Shown here in pieces: positions 7,723-15,573 of a stretch of 54,544 nt of DNA. This DNA comes from an uncultured Lachnospira sp. (GTDB taxonomy: Bacteria > Bacillota > Clostridia > Lachnospirales > Lachnospiraceae), in contig CAJUBU010000017.1 in NCBI GenBank assembly GCA_910585095.1, forward strand, positions 1-54,544. The letters are read 5' to 3'. A program made the translations under genes and the position numbers. The first letter of the stretch is position 1, and each line of letters opens with the position of its first letter. The notes beneath the pieces were generated by a model. The model worked only from the letters and a program-made list of their open reading frames with translations, was not told the origin of the DNA and did no database searches.

Positions 7723-9582
7723 GTGAAAAAAATTAAAGCTAGTGTTCTTGCCGTTGTATTAACAGTTTTAGCTGTTGTTGGCGGCGTGATTGGTCTTAAT
7801 AATGTTACAGTTAAGGCCGCAGACCCACTTAAGGTATCCGTCGATACAGTAGATGCCACAAAGGGTCAAAAGAGTGTACAAGTTGCAGTTAATGTTCAAA
7901 ATCCTGGTAATTTGGGTGGTTTGCAGCTTGAAGTTACATGGGATAAAGATGTATTAAAAGCAACAGATGCAAAAGCAGGTGATTTTTCCTTAGCAGACCC
8001 TGTAGTTAATAAACAAAGAATAGAAGAGGGATTTATTGGTTATGCAGATGCTGCTAGTACTGGAAAAGATGTATCAGGTAAAGCTATAATAATCACATTT
8101 GATGTACTTGATGCAGCTAAGGTAGGTGTTAATCCTATTAATGTTAATGTTAAGTCAGCAGCTTTGGGTGACGACAATGCTACACCAATACCAGCTTCAG
8201 ATATTGTTGCAACAAATGGTGGTATTAAGCTTCCAGAACCAGGTCCACTTAAGGTATCTGTTGATACAGTAGATGCTGTACAAAATCAGAAGGGTGTAGA
8301 GGTTGCAGTTAATGTTGAAAATCCTGGCAATTTAGCTGGTTTACAATTTGAAGTTACATTTGACCCAACAGCATTAAAGGCAACAAGTGCAGTTGCAGGT
8401 GATTTTAAATTAGCAGCTCCAGAAGTTAACACAGAAAAGATTGCAGAAGGATTTATCGGTTATGCAGATGCTCATGAATTAGGAGTAGATGCATCAGGCA
8501 AGGCTGTAATCATTACATTTGATGTACTTAATGCAGCTAAGTTAGGTGCTAATCCAGTAGAGGTTAAGGTTACTTCAGCAGCTGACGGAGATGCTCAGGC
8601 AATTACAAAGATTGAAGAAGTACAAGGTGCTGTTAATGTTTCAGAGTTTGTATGTGACCATAAGAATGTTAAAGATTCAGATTACAAAGTAGTAAAAGAA
8701 CCTACATATACTGAAGAAGGTATTGCAGAAGCAGTTTGTCCAGATTGTGGCAAGACATTAACACGTCCAGTTGATAAGCTTGTATGTGAGCATAAGAATG
8801 TTAAAGATTCAGATTATAAAGTAGTAAAAGAACCTACATTGGCTGAAGAAGGTGTTAAAGAAGCAATATGTCCAGATTGTGGTACAAAATTAACACAATC
8901 AATTCCTAAGCTTGAGCGTCCATCTAACAGTGATGAAAAGGTTGAAGTTAATGTTAGCAATGAAGTTAATGTTAAAGTAGATGTTCCTAAGGGCGTTGCT
9001 GATAACAATTTAACAGACGAAGAACAAAAGGCTATTTTAGAGGTTGGCGCAGATACAACAGTTAAGGTAAATGTAAATAAAGTTGATGAGAGTGCTGTTC
9101 CTAAGGATGATAAGGATGCAATTCAAACAGTACAAAATGTCACAGTAGCAGCTTTTATTGATATTAATGTTACATTGCAAGTAGAAGGTTTTGATGTTAA
9201 GATGATTACACAAACAGCTTCAAAGATTGCATTTACAGTACAAATTCCAGCAGATATTTTAAATGCTCCAGAAGGTTATGTAAGAGAGTTTAATATTGTA
9301 AGAGTTCATAATGGAATTGCAGAGATGCTTAATCCAACAAGAAGCGGTGACCAGCTTTCATTTGCTTCTGATAAGTTCTCAACATATGCTATTGTTTATT
9401 CTGATAAGGTAGCTACAACACCAGAAGACCCAACAACACCAGAAAATCCTACAACTCCAACAACACCAGATAAGAATGAGCCAAGTGCTCCTCAAACAGG
9501 TGATACACTTCCAATTGCATTATTTGTATTAATGCTTGTAGGTATTGTAGGTATTGCAGTTACTTCTAAAAAGAGAGCTTAA
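7723..9582 (+). CDS. Cell-wall-anchored protein with two cohesin domains
   Basis: 619 residues. A signal peptide (KKIKASVLAVVLTVLAVVGG, cleavage likely near VKA-ADP) leads into two similar cohesin-type domains (about 30-170 and 175-315), each beginning PLKVSVDTVDA and containing EGFIGYADA. Then come two copies of a 44-residue Cys/His motif (HKNVKDSDYKVVKEPT, EEG, CPDCG), a beta-rich region (about 405-570), a Thr/Pro linker and a sortase signal (PQTGDT, hydrophobic helix, KKRA). GTG 7723 is chosen because AGAGGAGGAA (7707-7716) precedes it; ATG 7702 lies ahead of that site. Cohesins bind dockerins, but none is visible here, so a cellulosome role is not shown. A strong terminator follows. Confidence 0.88.
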   Translation: MKKIKASVLAVVLTVLAVVGGVIGLNNVTVKAADPLKVSVDTVDATKGQKSVQVAVNVQNPGNLGGLQLEVTWDKDVLKATDAKAGDFSLADPVVNKQRIEEGFIGYADAASTGKDVSGKAIIITFDVLDAAKVGVNPINVNVKSAALGDDNATPIPASDIVATNGGIKLPEPGPLKVSVDTVDAVQNQKGVEVAVNVENPGNLAGLQFEVTFDPTALKATSAVAGDFKLAAPEVNTEKIAEGFIGYADAHELGVDASGKAVIITFDVLNAAKLGANPVEVKVTSAADGDAQAITKIEEVQGAVNVSEFVCDHKNVKDSDYKVVKEPTYTEEGIAEAVCPDCGKTLTRPVDKLVCEHKNVKDSDYKVVKEPTLAEEGVKEAICPDCGTKLTQSIPKLERPSNSDEKVEVNVSNEVNVKVDVPKGVADNNLTDEEQKAILEVGADTTVKVNVNKVDESAVPKDDKDAIQTVQNVTVAAFIDINVTLQVEGFDVKMITQTASKIAFTVQIPADILNAPEGYVREFNIVRVHNGIAEMLNPTRSGDQLSFASDKFSTYAIVYSDKVATTPEDPTTPENPTTPTTPDKNEPSAPQTGDTLPIALFVLMLVGIVGIAVTSKKRA

Positions 9583-9607
9583 TTAATGTTTTATTAAAAT
9601 GTACAAT

Positions 9608-9651
9608 AGAAGAACAAAAGCATCATATAGTGCTTTTGTTCTTCTTTTTTT
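9608..9651 (+). terminator. Strong rho-independent terminator
   Basis: A perfect 15-bp stem, AGAAGAACAAAAGCA (9608-9622) with TGCTTTTGTTCTTCT (9631-9645), an 8-base loop and a T tract. It separates the two cohesin genes, so the second may rely on readthrough or its own promoter. Confidence 0.95.
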
Positions 9652-9682
9652 AATTAAGATTATTTTGAAAAGGAAAAGAAAA

Positions 9683-10510
9683 ATGAGTACAATAAAAAAA
9701 TTGACCAATATAATAATAATTTTATTATGTATAATAGGTTTACAATCTTATTTTATTGATGTTCCTGCTTTTGCGGCAGATGATTGTGAATTAATTTTAT
9801 CTTCTGTGCAGGGAGGTAAAGGTGATGAGGTAACAATTAAAATGACACTTCAGTCAAATTCTGGACTTGCTGGATTACAATATACAATAAAGTATGATAC
9901 ATCAGCTTTAAGTTTAGTATCCGCTAAAGGAATTGATGATACATTTTCAGAACCAATTGTGAATATAGAAAATGAAGGAGATATTGTATATGTTTTTGCA
10001 CAGGCAAGCAGCAATACAAGAACAGGTGATTTGATGGAGGCGACATTTAAGATATTAGATGGAGCAAATAGTGATAATATCGCTTTAAAGTTAGATGACG
10101 TAATGGGCGTTGATAATGATGTTAATATTGTTAATATAAAAACCACTGTTGGAGGCATCAAGCTAACAGAAACTGGCAACGCAGGGGCAAACAACAATAA
10201 TGCAGGTGATGGAAATAATCCAACATCAAATAATAATGGAACACCAAACAATAATGCAGCTGTTGGCAATGAAGGAAATGCTAATGGTAATTCTAATAAT
10301 TCAGATAATGTAAATAATTCAGCAAATAATACAAGAACAGATAAAGATGGCAATATCATATCAGATAATTCAAATGATAAAGATAATTCCAATAGTAAAT
10401 CAAATAAGGGCGTTATGATATTTATCATTGTTGTTGTTATAGCAGGGCTTGCAGTAGTAGGTTATGTTGTATATAACAAAAAATTTAAGAAAAATAATGA
10501 TATAAAATAA
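9683..10510 (+). CDS. Membrane-anchored protein with one cohesin domain
   Basis: 275 residues. A signal-like helix (LTNIIIILLCIIGLQSYF) ends near AFAAD. One cohesin-like domain follows (about 30-165, GLAGLQYTIKYDTSALSL and later VMGVDNDVNI), then an Asn/Ser/Gly-rich low-complexity linker (about 170-240) and a C-terminal membrane helix with a KKFKK tail. There is no LPxTG-type signal, so it is held by the helix and not by sortase. The start ATG 9683 follows AAAAGGAAAAG; the frame is open upstream through the terminator at 9608, which excludes an earlier start. It is probably a partner or paralogue of the protein at 7723. Confidence 0.82.
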   Translation: MSTIKKLTNIIIILLCIIGLQSYFIDVPAFAADDCELILSSVQGGKGDEVTIKMTLQSNSGLAGLQYTIKYDTSALSLVSAKGIDDTFSEPIVNIENEGDIVYVFAQASSNTRTGDLMEATFKILDGANSDNIALKLDDVMGVDNDVNIVNIKTTVGGIKLTETGNAGANNNNAGDGNNPTSNNNGTPNNNAAVGNEGNANGNSNNSDNVNNSANNTRTDKDGNIISDNSNDKDNSNSKSNKGVMIFIIVVVIAGLAVVGYVVYNKKFKKNNDIK

Positions 10511-10529
10511 AGTGATTAGGAGGAAATAT

Positions 10530-11597
10530 ATGCTTAAAATAGATAAAAATTTTTTAAAAAATGAAGGGATTTTTAGTAATGAAATAGCATATATTGCCTC
10601 TTATGTGGTTAATGGACTTTTTTTAATACTACATATATTTCTTGAAATTTATTATGTTATTATTGATGCAGATTGGATGATTAAGCTCAATGGTATAAGT
10701 TTAATAATAGAAATATTTAGTTTTTATTTAATTAAATGCGGCAAGACAAAAATTTTTGCCAATATATTATTTTATGAGGCAATGATTCATGTAACAATAG
10801 CAACATTATGTTTTGGTTGGGATTGTGGTTTTCAAGATTTTCATATTGCAATTATTGTCTTAATATTTTTTGGTAATTATTTTTCTCAAAAGATGGGACA
10901 CAATGATGTGCCTGCATTAAAATTTTGTATATTAGATATTATAGCTTATATATGTTCATTTTTATGGTTTAATTGGTTTGAAGAAATTTATAATATAAGC
11001 AGTACATTACAAAGGTATACGCAATTATTATCAGCATTTGTTATATTTTTTATCGTTATAGCCTTTATGTGGATATTGACTCAATTTACAGTAACAGTAG
11101 AAGAAGCTATGAATAAGAAGGCACAATTTGATGAATTAACTCAATTACCAAATCGATATTATCTGATGGCTCATTTTAAACAGCTTATGACAAAAGATAA
11201 TGGGCAAGATAATTATTTAGCAATTATGGATATTGATGATTTTAAAAAAGTTAATGATACATATGGACATAATTGTGGAGATTATGTTCTCAAAGAAATT
11301 GCCTGTCTGATTACAAAATATTCCAAAGGTGGATTTGTATGCCGTTGGGGAGGTGAAGAATTTATTATATTGGGTAGTGTTGAAATTGATATGAAAAATC
11401 AATGTAGAATATTAAATGATATAAGAAAATTTGTAGGAAATCATGATTTTGAATATGAAGAATATAAATTTAATATAACAATAACGATGGGAGTTGCTAC
11501 TTATGAACAAGGGCAAAGTGTAGAAGATTGGGTAAATGTTGCAGATAAAAAGTTATATGCAGGCAAATATAGTGGTAAAAATAAGCTTGTATTTTAA
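10530..11597 (+). CDS. Membrane-bound diguanylate cyclase (GGDEF)
   Basis: 355 residues. About six hydrophobic segments fill residues 15-195, followed by a GGDEF domain beginning AQFDELTQLPNRYYLM, with metal-binding DIDDFKKVNDTYGHNCGD and an active-site GGEEF (WGGEEFIIL). The intact GGEEF predicts synthesis of cyclic-di-GMP. The N-terminal membrane part is an unclassified sensor. ATG 10530 follows TAGGAGGAAATAT. It starts 19 bp after the cohesin gene at 9683, so the two are probably co-transcribed. Confidence 0.92.
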   Translation: MLKIDKNFLKNEGIFSNEIAYIASYVVNGLFLILHIFLEIYYVIIDADWMIKLNGISLIIEIFSFYLIKCGKTKIFANILFYEAMIHVTIATLCFGWDCGFQDFHIAIIVLIFFGNYFSQKMGHNDVPALKFCILDIIAYICSFLWFNWFEEIYNISSTLQRYTQLLSAFVIFFIVIAFMWILTQFTVTVEEAMNKKAQFDELTQLPNRYYLMAHFKQLMTKDNGQDNYLAIMDIDDFKKVNDTYGHNCGDYVLKEIACLITKYSKGGFVCRWGGEEFIILGSVEIDMKNQCRILNDIRKFVGNHDFEYEEYKFNITITMGVATYEQGQSVEDWVNVADKKLYAGKYSGKNKLVF

Positions 11598-11709
11598 AAA
11601 AATTCTAAAAAAATTTTAATATATGTTGCAAAAAATTGTGCTATACTTTACAATGATTGCAACATACATAAATTTAAATTTTGTATGAGAATTTGGAGGA
11701 TTATTATTT

Positions 11710-12219
11710 ATGGCAAAGAAAAAAGCCGACACAGCAAAAACAGTTGCAAAAAAACAGAATGTTAAAGAAGACGCAATGAATGAAACAGAAGTAATCGTAG
11801 AGACATCAGAAGCAGAAGAACAAGAAATAAAGACAGAAGAGCCAAGTGGAGATAAAACAATGGAAGAACAAGTTGAAGAAGTAATGGATGTTGTTAAGGA
11901 AGCAACAGAAAAAGTAGCTAAAAAAGCTGCAAAAGCAACAAAAAGTGCTGCTTCTAAAGTGAAAAAAGAAGCAAAGAAAGTAGCAAAGGAAACAGTAAAG
12001 AAGGTTAAAGATAAGAAAGAACTTGTCCCAGAAGTATTTATACAATATGAAGCAATTGAAGCTAAGACAGAAGATATTATAGAGAATATTAAAAAGGCTT
12101 ATGTTGCTGATGGACATTATGTTGCAGGAATCAAAGACCTTAAAGTTTATATTAAACCAGAAGATGGCTGTGCATATTATGTAATTAACGGTTCATATGC
12201 TGGAAATGTTGTACTTTAG
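11710..12219 (+). CDS. DUF6465 protein with histone-H1-like Lys/Ala-rich N-terminus
   Basis: 169 residues. Residues 1-105 are low-complexity: a Lys-rich start, an acidic middle (EAEEQEIKTEEPSGDKTMEE), then an H1-like basic stretch (KKAAKATKSAASKVKKEAKK). Residues 106-169 form a compact domain (EVFIQYEAIEAKTEDIIENI and DLKVYIKPEDGCAYYVIN) that I recognise as DUF6465, common in Lachnospiraceae and of unknown role. A nucleic-acid-binding role for the basic part is only suggested. It stands alone between its own leader and a terminator. Confidence 0.8.
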   Translation: MAKKKADTAKTVAKKQNVKEDAMNETEVIVETSEAEEQEIKTEEPSGDKTMEEQVEEVMDVVKEATEKVAKKAAKATKSAASKVKKEAKKVAKETVKKVKDKKELVPEVFIQYEAIEAKTEDIIENIKKAYVADGHYVAGIKDLKVYIKPEDGCAYYVINGSYAGNVVL

Positions 12220-12267
12220 AAAATTCAGTTGTAAATTTTGTCTATAAACAAAAAGTTTTGCTATTTA

Positions 12268-12293
12268 AGAGTTTCGCTATGCGAAACTTTTTG
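12268..12293 (+). terminator. Terminator after the DUF6465 gene
   Basis: AGTTTCGC-TAT-GCGAAACT (12270-12288), a perfect 8-bp stem, followed by T5. Confidence 0.85.
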
Positions 12294-12300
12294 TTTGACA

Positions 12301-12365
12301 TAAGGATGGCTCGCAAGACGTGTCATTTATTATTGAACGTAAGGATGGCTCGCAAGGCGTGTCAT
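12301..12365. repeat. Two direct copies of a 26-bp GC-rich motif upstream of queD
   Basis: TAAGGATGGCTCGCAAGACG begins the first copy (12301-12326), and the second copy (12340-12365) differs by a single A-to-G change; the period is 39 bp. The second copy can close on itself as GGATG...CATCC. It is far GC-richer than its surroundings. It may be an interspersed-repeat fragment or part of a leader of the que operon. Confidence 0.7.
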
Positions 12366-12440
12366 CCGTTGTTTATGTATAGAGGTATATAAAATAAATG
12401 AGAAGCAAAAGGGTAGTCGCATTAAGGAAATGAGGGAAAA

Positions 12441-12863
12441 ATGTATTATATTACCACAGAAACAAGTTTTGATGCAGCGCATTTTTTAAAGGGATATGAA
12501 GGAAAATGTAAAAATATTCATGGTCATCGCTGGAGAGTTGTCATAAAAATTCAGTCAAAAGAATTGCTAAAAGATAAGCAGCATAATGGAATGATTGTAG
12601 ATTTTAAAGAGTTAAAGAATGATTTAAAAGAATTAGCAGACAAATTTGACCATACATTTATTTTTGAAAAGGGTTCTTTAAAAAATGAATTAATAGAATT
12701 ATTAAAAAATGAAAATTTTGAATTAAGCGAAGTGGAATTTAGACCAACGGCAGAAAATTTTTCAAAATATTTTTATGATTTTTTGACATATAAAGGATAT
12801 CAAGTTGCAGAGGCAATTGTTTATGAGACCCCTAACAATATGGCTAGTTATTGTGAAAAATAG
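12441..12863 (+). CDS. queD: 6-carboxytetrahydropterin synthase QueD
   Basis: 140 residues. It converts dihydroneopterin triphosphate to 6-carboxy-tetrahydropterin, the second step of queuosine/preQ1 synthesis. Zinc-binding histidines are in DAAHFL and HGHRW, the catalytic Cys is in GKCKNIHGH, DKFDHTF carries the Asp/His relay, and RPTAENF holds the pterin-binding Glu. The length fits the short bacterial QueD. It starts the run queD-queE-folE-queC-queF, with GAGGGA seven bases before the ATG. Confidence 0.95.
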   Translation: MYYITTETSFDAAHFLKGYEGKCKNIHGHRWRVVIKIQSKELLKDKQHNGMIVDFKELKNDLKELADKFDHTFIFEKGSLKNELIELLKNENFELSEVEFRPTAENFSKYFYDFLTYKGYQVAEAIVYETPNNMASYCEK

Positions 12864-12931
12864 ATTAAGAAATAGAAAATTATACGAAATAGCTATTTAT
12901 GTGTAAAATTGGTGCAGAGGTGAGGAATACA

Positions 12932-13597
12932 ATGGCAAATTTTGAAGTAGTAGAACATTTTGTAAGCATTAATGGAGAAGGAGCAAAAGCAGGGCAGTTA
13001 GCTTTATTTATTCGGTTAAAAGGCTGTAATTTAAAATGTAAATATTGTGATACACAATGGGCTAATGGTGCAGACGCCGATTGTGTAATTATGTCTGAAG
13101 AAGATATTGCAAAATTAATTGAAACTTCAAAAATACATAATGTTACTATAACAGGCGGCGAACCATTGTGGAGAGAACATATGGACATACTTCTTAAAAG
13201 AATAAGCACAATTTCGGATATTCGTATAGAGATAGAAACAAATGGAAGTATCAATTTAGCAGATTATAAAAATATTTCAGATAAGATAACATTTACAGTA
13301 GATTATAAATTAGGATGCAGCGGAATGGAACAAAATATGTTTATGGAAAATTATAATAATTTAACAAAAAATGATACTGTAAAATTTGTTGTGGGAAATA
13401 ACGAGGATTTAATAAAAGCAAAAAATATAATAGAACATATTAAAGAAAGTGGTGTAAAATTATATTTAAGTCCAGTATTTGATAGTATAGAACCAAAAGA
13501 TATTGTTCAGTTTATGATTGATAATAAGATGAATGGCGTAAACCTTCAATTACAGCTTCATAAATATATATGGAATCCATCGCAAAGGGGTGTTTAA
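12932..13597 (+). CDS. queE: 7-carboxy-7-deazaguanine synthase QueE (radical SAM)
   Basis: 221 residues. It has the radical-SAM CX3CX2C motif in GCNLKCKYCDTQW, the substrate-contact SINGEGAKAG near the N-terminus and TGGEP for SAM binding. It converts carboxy-tetrahydropterin from QueD into 7-carboxy-7-deazaguanine. ATG 12932 follows GAGGTGAGG; an in-frame ATG at 12899 would place that ribosome site inside the gene. It ends seven bases before folE. Confidence 0.95.
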   Translation: MANFEVVEHFVSINGEGAKAGQLALFIRLKGCNLKCKYCDTQWANGADADCVIMSEEDIAKLIETSKIHNVTITGGEPLWREHMDILLKRISTISDIRIEIETNGSINLADYKNISDKITFTVDYKLGCSGMEQNMFMENYNNLTKNDTVKFVVGNNEDLIKAKNIIEHIKESGVKLYLSPVFDSIEPKDIVQFMIDNKMNGVNLQLQLHKYIWNPSQRGV

Positions 13598-13603
13598 TAA
13601 ATT

Positions 13604-14170
13604 ATGATAGATACACAGGCAATTAAAGAACATATAAGAGGTATTATTATGGCGTTAGGTGATGACCCTCAAAGAGAGGGGCTTATTGAAACGCCTGATA
13701 GAGTGGCACGAATGTATGAAGAAGTTTTTGAAGGTATGAATTATACAAATGATGATATAGCGCAAATGTATGGCAAGACATTTGAAAAGCCAAAGCAAAA
13801 TGGTGATGATATGGTTGTTGTCAAAGATATTGAAGTTTTTAGCTATTGTGAACACCATATTGCATTGATGTATAATATGAAAGTTACTGTTGCCTATATT
13901 CCAAAAGATAAAATAATTGGTTTAAGTAAAATTGCACGAATTGCAGATATGGTTGCAAAGAGGCTTCAGGTTCAAGAACGCATTGGAAGTGATATAGCTG
14001 AGATTATGCAAAAAGTGACAGGAAGCGAGGATATAGCAGTACTGATAGAAGCAAATCATAGCTGTATGACAGCGCGTGGCATTAAAAATGCTGAGGCAAA
14101 GACATTTACAAGCAAATTGTGTGGACGGTTTAAAACAGAACCAGAATTATATAATAGAGTAAAACAATAG
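13604..14170 (+). CDS. folE: GTP cyclohydrolase I FolE
   Basis: 188 residues, the type I family length. The zinc ligands are in SYCEHH (Cys and His) and NHSCMTARG (Cys), and the QERIG and TFTSKLCGRF segments are typical. It makes dihydroneopterin triphosphate from GTP, the shared entry to folate and queuosine. Its place between queE and queC marks it as the first enzyme of the deazaguanine pathway. AAAGGGGTG precedes the ATG. Confidence 0.95.
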   Translation: MIDTQAIKEHIRGIIMALGDDPQREGLIETPDRVARMYEEVFEGMNYTNDDIAQMYGKTFEKPKQNGDDMVVVKDIEVFSYCEHHIALMYNMKVTVAYIPKDKIIGLSKIARIADMVAKRLQVQERIGSDIAEIMQKVTGSEDIAVLIEANHSCMTARGIKNAEAKTFTSKLCGRFKTEPELYNRVKQ

Positions 14171-14253
14171 TTGGAAGTAAAAATGCAAGTAAATAGGTTT
14201 TTAATGCAAATTTGTGCAGATATAAACAAATAATAGAAAATGGAGGAAAATAG

Positions 14254-14940
14254 GTGAAAGTATTGGTGTTAGTAAGCGGAGGAATTGACAGCACGACATG
14301 TCTTGCAATGATGGTAGAGCAATTTGGTAGGGAAAATGTACATGCTTTATCTATGTATTATGGACAAAAGCATGATAAAGAGCTTTCATGTGCAAAAGCA
14401 ATTGCCGATTATTATGGTGTTTCATATAGTCAAATGGATTTGTCTATTATATTTAAAGAAAGCAATTGTTCACTGTTAAGCCATTCAAATCAAGATATTC
14501 CGCATGAATCGTATGCTAAGCAGTTAAATCAAATAGAAGAAACAACCGTTTCAACATATGTGCCATTTAGGAATGGATTGTTTCTTTCTTGCGCGGCAAG
14601 TATCGCATTGTCAAAAAATTGCGATATTATCTGTTATGGGGCGCATAGTGATGATGCCGCTGGCAATGCTTATCCTGATTGCAGTACGGCTTTTAATAAG
14701 GCAATGAATGAGGCTATATATTTGGGAAGTGGCAATAAAGTTAAAATAGAAGCACCGTTTGTTAATATGACAAAAAAAGATGTAGTTGCTAAGGGATTAA
14801 AATTAAAGGTTCCATATGAACTTACCTGGAGTTGTTATGAAGGACATGACAAGGCATGTGGGGTTTGTGGAACATGTAGAGATAGAAAAAAAGCGTTTGA
14901 AGAAAATGGTGTGATAGACCCTATTTCATATGAAATATAA
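14254..14940 (+). CDS. queC: 7-cyano-7-deazaguanine synthase QueC
   Basis: 228 residues from a GTG start preceded by TGGAGGAAAATAG. The N-terminal PP-loop VLVSGGIDSTTCLA binds ATP. The C-terminal zinc site has Cys in TWSCYEG, KACGVCGTCRDRKKAF. It converts 7-carboxy-7-deazaguanine to preQ0 using ATP and ammonia. It lies 83 bp after folE and just ahead of the structured leader of queF. Confidence 0.95.
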   Translation: MKVLVLVSGGIDSTTCLAMMVEQFGRENVHALSMYYGQKHDKELSCAKAIADYYGVSYSQMDLSIIFKESNCSLLSHSNQDIPHESYAKQLNQIEETTVSTYVPFRNGLFLSCAASIALSKNCDIICYGAHSDDAAGNAYPDCSTAFNKAMNEAIYLGSGNKVKIEAPFVNMTKKDVVAKGLKLKVPYELTWSCYEGHDKACGVCGTCRDRKKAFEENGVIDPISYEI

Positions 14941-14960
14941 AGTTTGATATTGTAATGTGT

Positions 14961-15052
14961 GTATGTGCGTTGCTTGACATAAAGTTATTAAAAATCCTTT
15001 AAGATTTTTTAACTTAAAGAAATTTGGATAAAAAGCAGCGCAGAAATGAGGA
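14961..15052 (+). promoter_or_regulatory. Structured leader of queF with possible pseudoknot
   Basis: A small hairpin TATGT...ACATA (14962-14980) holds the loop GCGTTGCTTG. Its GCGTTGCTT (14967-14975) can pair with AAGCAGCGC (15033-15041), six bases before the AATGAGGA ribosome site. Between them is a second hairpin (about 14982-15014, AAGTTA...TAACTT). The same arrangement and near-identical ends occur before thiG, where the perfect match makes structural conservation likely. No riboswitch class I know fits. Confidence 0.55.
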
Positions 15053-15057
15053 TTAAT

Positions 15058-15552
15058 ATGGGAAGAAGTAAAGAGGAAGTAAAAGATTTATCATTGTTAG
15101 GAAATCAACAGGTTTCATATTCTAGTAATTATAATCCTGATATTTTAGAAACATTTGACAATAAACATCAAAATCATGATTATTTTGTTAAGTTTAATTG
15201 TCCTGAGTTTACTAGCTTATGCCCTATTACAGGACAACCTGATTTTGCAACAATCACTATATCGTATGTGCCAGATATTAAGATGGTTGAGAGTAAGTCG
15301 TTAAAGTTGTATTTATTTAGCTTTAGAAATCATGGAGATTTTCATGAGGATTGTATCAATATTATTATGGAAGATTTAATAAAAGTTATGAACCCAAAAT
15401 ATATTGAGGTGTGGGGAAAATTTACGCCTAGAGGAGGAATATCAATCGACCCTTATTGCAATTATGGAAGACCAGGCACAAAATGGGAGGAAATAGCGTT
15501 TAAACGACTTACAGAACATGATATGTATCCAGAAAAGGTAGATAATAGATAA
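15058..15552 (+). CDS. queF: NADPH-dependent preQ0 reductase QueF (short form)
   Basis: 164 residues, the unimodular type. The catalytic Cys is in TSLCPITGQPDFATI, and the QueF signature ESKSLKLYLFSFRNH is followed by HEDC. It reduces the nitrile of preQ0 to preQ1, completing precursor synthesis; Tgt and QueA are not in this window. ATG 15058 is chosen over the in-frame 15046 because GAGGAT lies directly before it, as in thiG, which has the same leader. Confidence 0.94.
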   Translation: MGRSKEEVKDLSLLGNQQVSYSSNYNPDILETFDNKHQNHDYFVKFNCPEFTSLCPITGQPDFATITISYVPDIKMVESKSLKLYLFSFRNHGDFHEDCINIIMEDLIKVMNPKYIEVWGKFTPRGGISIDPYCNYGRPGTKWEEIAFKRLTEHDMYPEKVDNR

Positions 15553-15573
15553 AGTTACAAAAGTAGAAAGGTT

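Noticed and set aside
9599..9682. Upstream extension of the second cohesin protein
   Set aside because: These codons lie inside a perfect rho-independent terminator; ATG 9683 has its own ribosome site and starts the signal peptide.
9850..10428. 192-residue minus-strand frame opposite the cohesin gene
   Set aside because: It is the antisense of Asn/Ser-rich linker codons and has no ribosome site or recognisable domain.
12363..12440. preQ1 riboswitch before queD
   Set aside because: The conserved preQ1-I core and the preQ1-II pseudoknot pattern were looked for and not seen.
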